DNA of 64,000 nucleotides from Gammaproteobacteria bacterium (GTDB lineage: Bacteria > Pseudomonadota > Gammaproteobacteria > Competibacterales > Competibacteraceae). Made by a program: the position numbers and the translations under genes. The stretch covers positions 1,277,501-1,341,500 of the forward strand of contig JACKNC010000001.1 in the NCBI GenBank assembly GCA_024235095.1, in the 5' to 3' direction. Below, one piece after another: positions 1-8,882 of the stretch. Under the pieces are notes generated by a model that searched no databases, was not told the DNA's origin, and was given only the letters and a program-made list of their open reading frames with translations. How positions within the stretch are numbered: the stretch's first letter is position 1; each line of letters starts with the position of its first letter.

Positions 1-51
1 GTGGAAGCCGATTTGCTGGCTCGCCTGTCCGGCGAAGCGGGGAGTTCATGA
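1..51 (+). CDS. C-terminal end of an upstream gene, probably the SbcD/YhaO-like nuclease partner
   Basis: An open frame enters from the left edge, encodes 16 residues (V-E-A-D-L-L-A-R-L-S...) and stops with TGA at 49-51. Its stop overlaps the ATG of the next gene in an ATGA arrangement, so the two are translationally coupled. The next gene is a YhaN-like ATPase, which in many bacteria follows a calcineurin-type nuclease gene (yhaO/sbcD-like). The nuclease identity is inferred only from this neighbourhood; the visible residues are too few to identify it. Confidence 0.5.
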   Translation: MEADLLARLSGEAGSS

Positions 52-3000
52 AAATCGAGCGTCTCTACCTCAAGGCTTACGGGGCTTTCTCCGATCATTG
101 CCTGAATTTCACCGATGGACCCGATTTTCATGTGATCTACGGTCCAAATGAAGCGGGCAAATCCACCACCTTGCGCGCGCTCATCGGCCTACTGTTTGGC
201 ATCGAAGATCGCACTACTGACAATTTTATTCATCAAAATAATCGCCTGAGGGTCGGCGCGGCGTTAGCGACGGCGCACGATGGCCGATTGACCGTTATGC
301 GCCGCAAGGGACGCAAGCAAACCTTGTTCGTGCTGGACGAAACTCGCGGCGAGGAGTGTACCGATCAACCACTGGCGGAAGACACGTTGGCGCGCTGGCT
401 GGGCGGCCTCGATGAAAACCTGTATCGCGCCTTGTTCGGACTGGACCTCGACGGGTTGGTTCACGGCAGCGAAGCCCTGCTGGAAGGGAAAGGAGAAATC
501 GGTCAAAGCCTGTTCGCCGCCGCCGCCGGACTGGCTGACTTGCGACAATTGTCCACCCAATTAGAGACCGAGACGGCCAAACTGTTTCTCCCCCGCGCAA
601 CGGCAAAACCCGCCATTAATATCGCCCTCCGCGAACTGGATGAGCAACGCAAGCGGGCGCGGGAAGCGACGGTGCGTTCTTCGGCCTGGGAGCAAGCGGA
701 TCGCGCCCGGCGTCATGCCGAGAAGAAACATACCGGGTTACGCGCCGAGTTGGCTCGTTTGCGCGAGGAGCAGCGCCGGCTTTCCCGGGTGGTTGCTCAT
801 CTGCCGCTAGTCGCCGAACGCGAGGCCCTGCGCCAGGAAATCGCTGCTTTGGCGAGTGTGCCCTTGCTGCCTGCGGATGCGCAACAACAGCGGATCGAGG
901 TTGAAGAACGCTTGCGCGCCGCTATGAGTAACCAGCGTGAAGCCCAGGCCGCGCTGGATGAGCTGCGCCAGCAACAATCCCGACGGGTAGTCCGTGAAGC
1001 GCTGCTCAGCCATGCCGGCGACATCGAACGCTTGCATCATGCCGCAAAGGACTACCGGGGCGCTTTGGAGCGATTGCCTCGTATTGAAGCCGAACTCGAT
1101 GCCGCCCGCCAGATGCTTATTGCGCAATTGACGGCTATTGATCCGGCGTTGACCACAGAATCGGCATCGATTGATTGGCCCGAACATATTCGAGCGTTGA
1201 TGCCCTTGCCCACCGTGCGGGCGCGGGTGCAAGCGCTGATCGAGGAATACAATGCCTGGTTGATTCAGGATGAACAATGCGCGGAACAGGAACGCAAATT
1301 GAGCGGAGCGCTCCAGCAGTTTCGCCAGGCGCTGGCGACGCAACCCGCGGCCATGCCGTTTGAACTGCTGGAGACAGCCCGCGAACAGGCGACGGGCCAG
1401 GGCGACCTCGCTAACCAGCAAGCGCAACTGGAGCGGGAAATCGCTGAACTGGAAACCACGCTGGCCCGCGAAGCAACAGCTTTATGGAGCGGTCCGCTCG
1501 ATGAACTGATTACCTTGCGCGTCCCATTGCTGGCTACAGTCAACGAACTAGGCGACCAATATCGTCAATTGGCTGAGAATGAACGCTCGCTCAAGGATCA
1601 GGATCAGATTCTACAACGCGATCTGGGGGAGCGGGAGCGCGAACTGCGTGGACTGGCTGCCGCTGGCGAAATTGTCACGCATGATCAGGTGCGTCAGGCT
1701 CGCCAACACCGCGACGCCAGTTGGCAGCGGATCCGCCAAGCCTGCATTGAATGCAAGGATGACGCTAACCGACGGGCGATGATCCCTGCGGAACAGTCCC
1801 TACCGGATGTTTTCGAGTCCGCCCTGCGCGAGGCGGATCGGCTGGCCGATTTGCTGCACGCCGACGCCAAGCGGGCGACCAGCGTCGAAAATCTCCGTCA
1901 GCGTATCGCTGATATGCAGCAGGCGCGTGTTGATCTGACGCAACAATTGGCGATTCTGGCGACTGAACGCAGTCAACTTGACGCCCGTTGGAGGGTGATT
2001 ACTGACTCGTTGCATCAAGCTGATCTTACGCCCGGCGCTGCGGTCGAGTGGTTACAGAAACAAGTCTTGTTGGTGGAGCGCGCCGCGCGTCTTGAAGCCT
2101 TGAGGCGGGAACGATGGGAGATTGTCTCGGCTCTTGCAGCCGCTCGTAAAACGCTTGATCAGGCGCTGCAAAACTGTGGATTACCGGGTTTGACCGAGGG
2201 TGAGACCTGGTCAGCCGCGCTGAGCCGGGCCAGAACCGCGATTGAACAGGCTCGCCAGACAGCTACGGAACGCGCCAATCTCATCAAAAGCATTAGCCAA
2301 CACGAAGCTGTGCTAAGCGAACTTGCTGCGAAGCGGTCTGGACTGGCGGAAAAACATGTGGTTTGGCAGGCGCAATGGAACGCTACCGTGGCTGATTTGC
2401 GTCTTCCGCCCGAGGCCTTGCCCGCGGAGGCGCGAGTGCGGCTTGAGCAGTGGGATCAACTGGCCAAGTTGTTAAGCAGTTTGGAAATGCTGACCCGCGA
2501 GGCTCGACAGGAGCAGGCGGCTCACGCTTCTTTTGAAGAAGCGCTGACTGAACTGGCGCAGGCAGTAGCCGAACCGGTCGATGGCCGGGAAGCTGACCGG
2601 GTGGCGATCACCCTCTATGAGGCGCTGAGCGTGGCTCGTGATGCCGACCGTTTGCGCAAACAGGTTGACGCCGATATCGAAAGGGAGCAACAACGGTTGG
2701 GTCGGGCCGAAACCGCTGCAGCCATCCAGCGTGATCATCTGGCCGAGCTAGCGCGCCGCGCCGGAGTGGAGTCGTCTGATGAACTCGCCTCGGTCGAGGA
2801 CCGCTCGCAGCACAAGCGACGGCTTTCCGAGCGGGTAGCCGAAATTGAGGAGCAACTGGTGCGCGGCGCTGCTCGCCCGCTCACCGATGTTTTGGCTGGA
2901 GTTGAAGGGGAGGACTTAGCCGCTGCTAACGCCCGGCTGGATGAGCTTGAAACAACTCTGCGGGAATACGAGGCCGAGGTGGAAACCACCCATGCGGTTT

Positions 3001-3617
3001 ACCTGGATGCGCGCCGCGCCTTTGACGCCATCGATGGCGGCGACGCGGCGGCTCAGGCGCAGCAGCGAGCCGAGGAGGTTGCCACCCGAATTACCCGGCA
3101 GGTTAGCGCTTATGCGCGCGTCCGGCTGGCGGGCGCGATTGTGTCGCGCGTCGTGCAAGCTTACCGGGAGCAACATCAGGGGCCGGTGCTGCGCCGCGCC
3201 AGCGAAATCTTCGCCCGGATCACCCTGGACAGCTTTGCCAACCTCGTCATGGATTACCAGGACGACCGCCAGGTTCTCTTTGGACAACGGCCGGATGGTG
3301 CGCGGGTGGCGGTGACCGGCATGAGCCAGGGGACTCGCGACCAGTTGTTTCTGGCGCTGCGCATCGCCGCGATCGAGGAGCATCTTCGGCAGCGCGAGGC
3401 GGCGCCCATCGCGATTGACGATCTACTGGTGCAATTCGACGATGCTCGGGCGGCGGCGACGCTGACCGTACTCGCCGAACTGGCGCAGCGCACCCAGGTG
3501 CTGTTTTTCACCCATCATAGCCATCTTTGCGAACTGGCTACGACCGCTCTGCCAGCCGATGCTTGGCGGCGGCATGATTTGACGAACGATCCTTTTGTTG
3601 GCAACGGTGCGAGGTAA
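48..3617 (+). CDS. YhaN-like SMC/SbcC-type coiled-coil ATPase
   Basis: A 1189-residue protein with a split ABC ATPase head and long internal coiled coil, as in the SbcC/Rad50/YhaN group. The Walker A motif GPNEAGKST lies at residues 32-40. The C-terminal part carries the ABC signature-like MSQGTRDQLFLALR, a Walker B segment PIAIDDLLVQFDD and an H-loop FFTHH. The middle 800 or so residues are rich in Glu, Gln, Arg, Ala and Leu, as expected of coiled coil. Family members act in the cytoplasm with a nuclease partner on DNA ends. The start overlaps the preceding stop (ATGA), which supports a two-gene operon. Confident to superfamily; the exact role is not shown by the sequence. Confidence 0.85.
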   Translation: MKIERLYLKAYGAFSDHCLNFTDGPDFHVIYGPNEAGKSTTLRALIGLLFGIEDRTTDNFIHQNNRLRVGAALATAHDGRLTVMRRKGRKQTLFVLDETRGEECTDQPLAEDTLARWLGGLDENLYRALFGLDLDGLVHGSEALLEGKGEIGQSLFAAAAGLADLRQLSTQLETETAKLFLPRATAKPAINIALRELDEQRKRAREATVRSSAWEQADRARRHAEKKHTGLRAELARLREEQRRLSRVVAHLPLVAEREALRQEIAALASVPLLPADAQQQRIEVEERLRAAMSNQREAQAALDELRQQQSRRVVREALLSHAGDIERLHHAAKDYRGALERLPRIEAELDAARQMLIAQLTAIDPALTTESASIDWPEHIRALMPLPTVRARVQALIEEYNAWLIQDEQCAEQERKLSGALQQFRQALATQPAAMPFELLETAREQATGQGDLANQQAQLEREIAELETTLAREATALWSGPLDELITLRVPLLATVNELGDQYRQLAENERSLKDQDQILQRDLGERERELRGLAAAGEIVTHDQVRQARQHRDASWQRIRQACIECKDDANRRAMIPAEQSLPDVFESALREADRLADLLHADAKRATSVENLRQRIADMQQARVDLTQQLAILATERSQLDARWRVITDSLHQADLTPGAAVEWLQKQVLLVERAARLEALRRERWEIVSALAAARKTLDQALQNCGLPGLTEGETWSAALSRARTAIEQARQTATERANLIKSISQHEAVLSELAAKRSGLAEKHVVWQAQWNATVADLRLPPEALPAEARVRLEQWDQLAKLLSSLEMLTREARQEQAAHASFEEALTELAQAVAEPVDGREADRVAITLYEALSVARDADRLRKQVDADIEREQQRLGRAETAAAIQRDHLAELARRAGVESSDELASVEDRSQHKRRLSERVAEIEEQLVRGAARPLTDVLAGVEGEDLAAANARLDELETTLREYEAEVETTHAVYLDARRAFDAIDGGDAAAQAQQRAEEVATRITRQVSAYARVRLAGAIVSRVVQAYREQHQGPVLRRASEIFARITLDSFANLVMDYQDDRQVLFGQRPDGARVAVTGMSQGTRDQLFLALRIAAIEEHLRQREAAPIAIDDLLVQFDDARAAATLTVLAELAQRTQVLFFTHHSHLCELATTALPADAWRRHDLTNDPFVGNGAR

Positions 3618-3651
3618 TCGTCATTGGAGCTGGCCAACACGCCAGCATTGA

Positions 3652-4440
3652 CTATCCTTCGAACCCTGGTGCGGTCTCGGTCATTACAGGTAACCCGAAA
3701 TGCGCCGGGTAGTATACCGCCAGCAAATACAATCCTTCAGCGGGCGCAGTGATGCCGGCCCGAGTTCGATCGCGCTGTTCCAGCACTTCCCGCGCCCATT
3801 CCACAGGTTGCTCACCGGCGCCAATCGCGATCAAGACCCCAGCGATATTGCGCACCATGTGGTGCAGAAATGCGTTAGCTTTGATGTCCAGCGCCACGCC
3901 ATCGCCTCGCCGCTGTACGGTTAATTCCTGAACTTCGCGGATTGGATGCCGCGCCTGACATGCGGCGGCGCGGAAGGAGCTGAAGTCATGCTCCCCGACC
4001 AAGGCCTGTCCGGCCTCATGCATCCGTGCGGCCTCCAGGGGTCGATAATGCCAGGCCGCCCGTTCCCGCCAGAGCGCCGAGCGCAGGGGGCGATTGAAAA
4101 TCAGATAGCGATAACGACGGGCCAGCGCCGAGAATCGGGCGTGAAAGTCATCCGGCGCCTCGCGGGACCAGCTCAGACTGATATCGGGCGGTAAATGAGC
4201 ATTGCCGCCCCGCACCCAGGATCGTTCCGAACGGGTCGCCGTGGTATCGAAATGCGCGACTTGGCCGACGCCATGCACGCCCGCGTCGGTCCGGCCTGCG
4301 CAAACCAGTCTGACCGGATGATCCGCGACTTTCGCCAGTGCTTGTTCCAGACAACTTTGCACTGTTCGCACACCCGGTTGTTGCGCCTGCCAGCCGCAAA
4401 ACCGGGCGCCATCATATTGAACGCCCAATGCCATTCGCAT
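3652..4440 (-). CDS. truA: tRNA pseudouridine(38-40) synthase TruA
   Basis: Converts uridines 38, 39 and 40 in the anticodon arm of tRNAs to pseudouridine. The catalytic aspartate lies in AGRTDAGVHG near the N-terminus, followed by the family segments DDFHARFSALARRYRY, GEHDFSSFRA and FLHHMVRNIAGVLIAIG. From the chosen ATG at 4440 (M-R-M-A-L-G-V-Q-Y-D-G) the protein has 262 residues, normal for the family. The frame continues upstream to a TTG at 4476, but the conserved region begins right after 4440. ATG at 4434 is an equally good start. It stands alone, convergent with the yhaN-like gene. Confidence 0.95.
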   Translation of the reverse strand: MRMALGVQYDGARFCGWQAQQPGVRTVQSCLEQALAKVADHPVRLVCAGRTDAGVHGVGQVAHFDTTATRSERSWVRGGNAHLPPDISLSWSREAPDDFHARFSALARRYRYLIFNRPLRSALWRERAAWHYRPLEAARMHEAGQALVGEHDFSSFRAAACQARHPIREVQELTVQRRGDGVALDIKANAFLHHMVRNIAGVLIAIGAGEQPVEWAREVLEQRDRTRAGITAPAEGLYLLAVYYPAHFGLPVMTETAPGFEG

Positions 4441-4524
4441 GAACTTGGAAATGTCAGGTTGCCAAAAAGACGACAATCCTGACCTGCGCTGGTTGAAAAC
4501 TGGAGCCTGGAGCCTGGAGCCTGC

Positions 4525-6354
4525 TCAAGCTCCTTTGCGCCCTGTCTTGTCGTCTTGATACAGCGCCCGCGCTAAGGGCTTATCACGCTTGTAGATGTCA
4601 TCGCGGAAGTTCAGGAATCCTTCTTCATCCACCCAGGCAGTCCAGTACAGCAGATAAACCGGCACTTCCTCCGGTAAATGAACCACGCGCTGTTTGCCAC
4701 TGGTAGATGCGGTTTTGATGGTGTTCTTGTTCCACTTTGGGTCATGTTTAAGCAAATACTCAGCCAGTTCCACGGGTTTGGAGATTCGGATGCAACCCGA
4801 ACTATAGGTGCGTTGATTGCGGCTGAACAACTCGCGCGATGGCGTGTCGTGCAAATAAACGCTGTGGCGATTCGGGAACATAAACTTGATCCCGCCCAGT
4901 GCATTGCGCGGACCTGCATCCTGGCGCAAATAGTAATTAAAGTTCCTGGCGCTGACCCCGCTCCAGTTAACCGAAGCTGGATTGATCTCCTGGCCAGCCC
5001 GGTTATAAATACGAATCCGCTGCTGTTTGAGGGCGTTGGGATTACGTTGGAGTTGCGGCAGCTTGTCCCTCACCGCAATGGAGCGCGGCACATGCCATTT
5101 TGGACTCATCACCAGATATTCCATGTTGGCGGTGAAGGTCGGCGTTTGCCGCTCTTGCCGGCCGACAACTGCTTTGGATTCCAGCACGACCTTGCCATCC
5201 TCGAAAACCTGCATTTTGTAGCTGGGGATATTCACCAGAATATGGCGTGCGCCAAAGTCATCCGGCAGCCAGCGCCAGCGCTCCATGTTCAGCTCGATTT
5301 GCTGAATGCGCTCGGAGACCGGCACGTTCAAAGCAGCTCGGGTCGCGGCGTTGACCGTTCCTGTTTCGGCCAGGCCATGTCGCCGCTGGAACCGGCGCAA
5401 CGCATCGGCAATCGTCCCGCCGGTTCCGACCAGATCGCCGCCGGCTTCCAGTCGCGCCCGCAGCGTCTTTGCCGAAGCATTGCCCGATATGGCAGGCCAA
5501 CCGCCCATTTGTTCAATTCGTCGATATTTATGGAGCCTGTCGCGTAACTGAACATAGCCTTTAGCTTGGGGCGCCAATGCTCTGAGGGATTCAATAATGG
5601 AGTCCCTGGCCAATGCTTGCTGTAGCACGGTAGCCAGATCCCGGGACCGGGGTTTGATTTCCCAGTCACGATCCACGGTGCGCGGCGACAATCGACCTGA
5701 CAGCAAATGAGAGCCATAGCTTAGAAAGGCATCGGTGAGCAGCAGATCGAAATCGGTCAACCGAGCGATGTTCAATGCGTCATTATGCTGCTGGAGCGTT
5801 GTAATGCGCTTTTGCAAGCCGTTCCGTTGATAATCGCTGGGCCGCAAGCCGTCGCGATCCGCTTCACCCAGCGCCTCGATCAACGCAGTCGCCGCGGGTA
5901 GGGGTTTGCCATTGGCGTCCAGCCAGGCCGGTTGATAGCCGCGCTCTGCATAGAAAGGGAGCATGGCATCAAGGGTGCGCAACACGCGATGGTCAATGGT
6001 CAGTCGATCTGGCAATGGCTCGGTGCGGATTCGCTGACAAATCTGTGCAGCGATTTCGTCCTTCACCCCCAAGGCGCTTGCCGGACAGGGCGGTAACGGC
6101 GGTGGACCGACGAGTTCGGATGCAGCGGGCACCGACGCCCTATTCACTTCAGGTTCCAAATCGTCGCTGGCGTTCTGCGAGGATTGGCCTGTGTGCTGCA
6201 GACTGGCCACCACAGGTTCGTTCACGACGCTGGCGACTGGGACTGGATTGGCCAGCGCTTGGCCATCGGCGATTTGTGCTTCGACCGGGATGTTAAGCGC
6301 ACAAGCGCTCACTACCAGGCAAAACCAGACTGGAATAATAATTTGCTTAGACAT
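4525..6354 (-). CDS. Murein L,D-transpeptidase (YcbB-like) with peptidoglycan-binding domain, probable lipoprotein
   Basis: Forms 3-3 cross-links in peptidoglycan or attaches proteins to it. From ATG 6354 the protein has 609 residues. The N-terminus is hydrophobic and ends in V-S-A-C, a plausible lipobox, then a Pro/Ala/Ser-rich linker. A peptidoglycan-binding repeat follows (ALRRFQRRHGLAETGTVNAAT), then a YkuD catalytic domain with H-D-T-P and S-S-G-C-I-R-I, which hold the catalytic His and Cys. The layout matches YcbB (LdtD). The frame stays open 435 bp further upstream, but that extension overlaps the neighbouring DUF2173 gene and does not look like protein. A 7-bp repeat (GGAGCCT, three copies) lies just downstream of the stop. 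Confidence 0.88.
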   Translation of the reverse strand: MSKQIIIPVWFCLVVSACALNIPVEAQIADGQALANPVPVASVVNEPVVASLQHTGQSSQNASDDLEPEVNRASVPAASELVGPPPLPPCPASALGVKDEIAAQICQRIRTEPLPDRLTIDHRVLRTLDAMLPFYAERGYQPAWLDANGKPLPAATALIEALGEADRDGLRPSDYQRNGLQKRITTLQQHNDALNIARLTDFDLLLTDAFLSYGSHLLSGRLSPRTVDRDWEIKPRSRDLATVLQQALARDSIIESLRALAPQAKGYVQLRDRLHKYRRIEQMGGWPAISGNASAKTLRARLEAGGDLVGTGGTIADALRRFQRRHGLAETGTVNAATRAALNVPVSERIQQIELNMERWRWLPDDFGARHILVNIPSYKMQVFEDGKVVLESKAVVGRQERQTPTFTANMEYLVMSPKWHVPRSIAVRDKLPQLQRNPNALKQQRIRIYNRAGQEINPASVNWSGVSARNFNYYLRQDAGPRNALGGIKFMFPNRHSVYLHDTPSRELFSRNQRTYSSGCIRISKPVELAEYLLKHDPKWNKNTIKTASTSGKQRVVHLPEEVPVYLLYWTAWVDEEGFLNFRDDIYKRDKPLARALYQDDKTGRKGA

Positions 6355-6511
6355 GGAGACGACTAATCCAATGCTCGAAAGTGGCATACTGTGTGTCGTA
6401 TCATCATACCAACAAAGTATTAAAGTGGCCACATCCAGTTTCTGAATGCAACAGACGCTAAAAATCATCTTCTGAAAGATTAGAGGGTGGGATCCATCGC
6501 TAATTCCATCG

Positions 6512-6850
6512 CTACCAATGCGAAACCTCCCGTAATTCCAGCATGATTTCATTGAGCAGCGCCTCATCATTATCCACCAGGCAAACCAGATTGCCGATGC
6601 TGCACACGGATTGAGTGACGCCGCGAAGAACCCAGCCGTGTGGTGGAGTCCAGCCGCGCATACCGGTGAACATCGCCAGTTGATCGGCATTGCCCTGAGC
6701 CATGCGCCGATAGTCATGTGCGAACTGTGCCAGTCGCGCCATGTCATCGCGCGCCATGAGTCCATAGCCTTCAAGCAGGTAGCCATCATCGCGGAAATGG
6801 CAAACCACGTTCACCCCATCCAGGGCCAGGATACGCCGGATCATGCTCAT
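6512..6850 (-). CDS. DUF2173 (roadblock-like) protein, copy 3
   Basis: A 112-residue protein related in length and pattern to the two genes before it in the same operon: a start like M-x-x-I/L-x-x-L-x-x-x-x-G-V, a mid-protein W-T-P-P-H-G-W-V-L-R-G, and V-C-S-I-G-N-L-V-C-L-V-D-N. This resembles the DUF2173 family, whose members look like single-domain roadblock/LC7 proteins. The family has no established function; a role as a small dimeric regulator of a GTPase is conceivable but unproven. The start overlaps the stop of the preceding gene by 4 nt. This is the most diverged of the three. Confidence 0.65.
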   Translation of the reverse strand: MSMIRRILALDGVNVVCHFRDDGYLLEGYGLMARDDMARLAQFAHDYRRMAQGNADQLAMFTGMRGWTPPHGWVLRGVTQSVCSIGNLVCLVDNDEALLNEIMLELREVSHW

Positions 6851-7248
6851 GGCGCCGGCTCCGGCTTTTCCATCGTGGCAAAGGCCGCTTCATAGTCAGC
6901 CTTTTCATTTGCCAGAACGACGCCAGTGAAGGGTGGCAAACTGGCTTTGCCCCGGTCCTTGAAGCGCTCCCGATCCAGGCCGCTCACCACGACTGACCAA
7001 TCGAAGCCGACCAGCGTGAACTCCTGGATCGGATAAAAACCTTTCATGTGGGTGACTTTTTCCCAACCTCGCGCCTGCATGGTGGCAATACTCATATTAG
7101 CTGCGCACATGTGAGCCAGCAGATCGAGGGTTGATTCATTGATCCGTTCGGGATAGGCGATGCGTTGTTCCAACAGTTCGCCGCTGCCCCGGAATTCGAA
7201 GGCCGCCATTGCGCCAGGTAATTGCATCAGTTCATCCAGAGTTGCCAT
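6847..7248 (-). CDS. DUF2173 (roadblock-like) protein, copy 2
   Basis: A 133-residue protein beginning M-A-T-L-D-E-L-M-Q-L-P-G-A-M-A-A-F-E, the characteristic DUF2173 opening, with Y-P-I-Q-E-F-T-L-V-G-F-D-W-S-V-V-V in the middle. A GAGGAGG Shine-Dalgarno sequence precedes the ATG. The C-terminal 30 residues (charged, ending E-K-P-E-P-A-P) are longer than in the other copies. It sits between copies 1 and 3, with a 4-nt overlap to copy 3 and a 49-nt gap to copy 1. The function is not known. Confidence 0.7.
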   Translation of the reverse strand: MATLDELMQLPGAMAAFEFRGSGELLEQRIAYPERINESTLDLLAHMCAANMSIATMQARGWEKVTHMKGFYPIQEFTLVGFDWSVVVSGLDRERFKDRGKASLPPFTGVVLANEKADYEAAFATMEKPEPAP

Positions 7249-7297
7249 GAGGGGTTCCTCCTCTTGCTCTTCGGTGGGTTTGTTTCGTGAGCCAGGT

Positions 7298-7654
7298 TCA
7301 AATCAGATCGGGAGACGCTTTGGCCAAAGCCTGAGCCATGAAATTGATCGTATTATTGATTGAACCACTGGCGTTATCGAGCATGCAAAACACATTGGCC
7401 ATCACACAGACGGTGTAATCTGGTCCATGCACCACCCAGCCACGCGGAGGGAATAATCCGTTGCGCGGCTGGAAGACTTCCAGCATCCGGCCTTCCATGT
7501 TCGCACCCATGGTTGTAGCGCGGCACATGATGGACGCCATGCGGGCATGCTCCTCGCTTAGAGCGCCCCGGTAGGAAAAACGGTCGCCTCTATAGGCGTA
7601 CTCGCCAGCGGCGATAACGCCCGGCTTGGTTAACAGATCGGTCACGATGCTCAT
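7298..7654 (-). CDS. DUF2173 (roadblock-like) protein, copy 1
   Basis: A 118-residue protein and the first gene of the three-gene leftward operon. It starts M-S-I-V-T-D-L-L-T-K-P-G-V-I-A-A-G-E-Y, matching the family opening, and contains N-G-L-F-P-P-R-G-W-V-V-H-G-P-D-Y-T-V-C-V-M-A-N-V-F, closely parallel to copy 3. The parallel shows these are paralogues from tandem duplication. No signal peptide or membrane segment is seen, so it should be cytoplasmic. The surE promoter region lies just upstream on the other strand. Confidence 0.7.
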   Translation of the reverse strand: MSIVTDLLTKPGVIAAGEYAYRGDRFSYRGALSEEHARMASIMCRATTMGANMEGRMLEVFQPRNGLFPPRGWVVHGPDYTVCVMANVFCMLDNASGSINNTINFMAQALAKASPDLI

Positions 7655-7769
7655 GCCGGTCGGTCCTCGGGTGGTGAAGAGGTTTTATGATGAGCGCGGA
7701 ATTTGGATGGACTCCAAAATTAAACGCATTTTTCATAAAACATAGTCAAAATTTCCAGCAAATGCATCT

Positions 7770-7797
7770 GACGCTGCAATGTATAATGAGCAGCGTC
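7770..7797. promoter_or_regulatory. Inverted repeat around a -10-like TATAAT in the surE/DUF2173 divergent region
   Basis: The 8-bp arms GACGCTGC (7770-7777) and GCAGCGTC (7790-7797) are perfect inverted repeats 12 bp apart. The loop contains TATAAT (7782-7787), a consensus -10 box 42 bp upstream of the surE start. No good -35 box is at the usual distance. This could be an operator for an unknown regulator or a transcript hairpin. Confidence 0.4.
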
Positions 7798-7828
7798 AAA
7801 AAGTACGTAATGTTGTAGGCCGAGTAAC

Positions 7829-8596
7829 ATGCAAATCCTGATCAGTAACGACGATGGCTATCAAGCGCCGGGGCTACGCCGCTTGGCGGAAGTCCTGCGC
7901 GAGTTGGCGGAGATTGTAGTGGTTGCGCCTGACCGCGACCGCAGCGGCGCCAGCAACTCCCTGACCCTGAAGAGTCCTCTGTACATCACCCGCCATGACA
8001 ACGGGTTCTACAGTGTCGAAGGCACACCCACCGATTGCGTCCATGTGGCCATCACCGGTTTACTGGAACAGGATCCGGACATGGTGATTTCCGGCATCAA
8101 TAACGGTCCTAATTTGGGGGATGACGTTATCTATTCCGGCACCGTGGCGGCGGCGATGGAAGGCCGCTTCCTGGGGTTGCCCGCTATCGCGATTTCACAG
8201 GCTTCTTATCAACCACAGCACTTTGCGACTGCAGCCCGCGTTGCTGTCTGGCTGGTCAACCGGTTGCGAGAATGGCCGCTACCCTCCGACACTATTCTGA
8301 ATGTCAATGTCCCCGACCGACCCTGGGAAGATCTGACTGGTTTCCAGGCGACGCGCCTGGGTCATCGCCACAAGTGGGAACCGGTTATCAAAAGAGCTGA
8401 TCCACGCGGTCGCCCCATCTACTGGATCGGTCCCGCCGGGCCGGAACAAGATGCCGGTCCTGGCACCGATTTCTATGCGGTGCGCGCCGGCTATGTCTCG
8501 ATTACCCCGCTGCAAGTCGACCTGACCTGGCATGGTGCGATTGATACCTTAAATCAGTGGTTAGGCGAAAGACCGCCGCAAATTAATTTAATGTAA
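7829..8596 (+). CDS. surE: 5'/3'-nucleotidase SurE
   Basis: A metal-dependent phosphatase that removes phosphate from nucleoside 5'- and 3'-monophosphates. It is linked to stationary-phase survival and usually lies upstream of rpoS. The 255-residue protein has the N-terminal metal-binding motif SNDDG (residues 6-10), the DRDRSGASNSLT segment, and SGINNGPNLGDDVIYSGTVAAA. The length is normal. The next gene on the same strand is rpoS, after a 286-bp gap; the pcm and nlpD genes that often lie between them are missing here. Confidence 0.96.
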   Translation: MQILISNDDGYQAPGLRRLAEVLRELAEIVVVAPDRDRSGASNSLTLKSPLYITRHDNGFYSVEGTPTDCVHVAITGLLEQDPDMVISGINNGPNLGDDVIYSGTVAAAMEGRFLGLPAIAISQASYQPQHFATAARVAVWLVNRLREWPLPSDTILNVNVPDRPWEDLTGFQATRLGHRHKWEPVIKRADPRGRPIYWIGPAGPEQDAGPGTDFYAVRAGYVSITPLQVDLTWHGAIDTLNQWLGERPPQINLM

Positions 8597-8613
8597 ACGA
8601 TGATGTTCAAAAT

Positions 8614-8639
8614 TTTTACATTCCAATTTTACATTCCAA
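8614..8639. repeat. 13-bp perfect tandem repeat in the rpoS leader
   Basis: TTTTACATTCCAA occurs twice back to back (8614-8626, 8627-8639), 18 bp after the surE stop. The remaining surE-rpoS gap (8640-8882) is AT-rich with no gene seen. It is long enough to hold the rpoS promoter and a regulatory 5' leader. Confidence 0.6.
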
Positions 8640-8882
8640 TGGTAGACTTAGCGCTTTTGAAAGGCTTATTATTGTTAGGCATTTTGTAGTGCGGAACAGG
8701 GAAGAATATAGTCCGCGTTTTTTAGCCGTGACCGAAAGTGAACGGCGACGTCTTCATCATCATTCGATGAATGCGGGTTGCCTAGCATAAATAAAACAAT
8801 AAACAAAGACGCAGCCGACCGTTTTCCGGTCTGGCGTCAACAGTGAAGTTCCACCAAGCGAAGTATGTCGAGGAGGTTATCG

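Noticed and set aside
6355..6789. N-terminal extension of the L,D-transpeptidase by 145 codons
   Set aside because: It runs across the downstream DUF2173 gene in another frame and lacks any protein pattern; the signal peptide begins at 6354.
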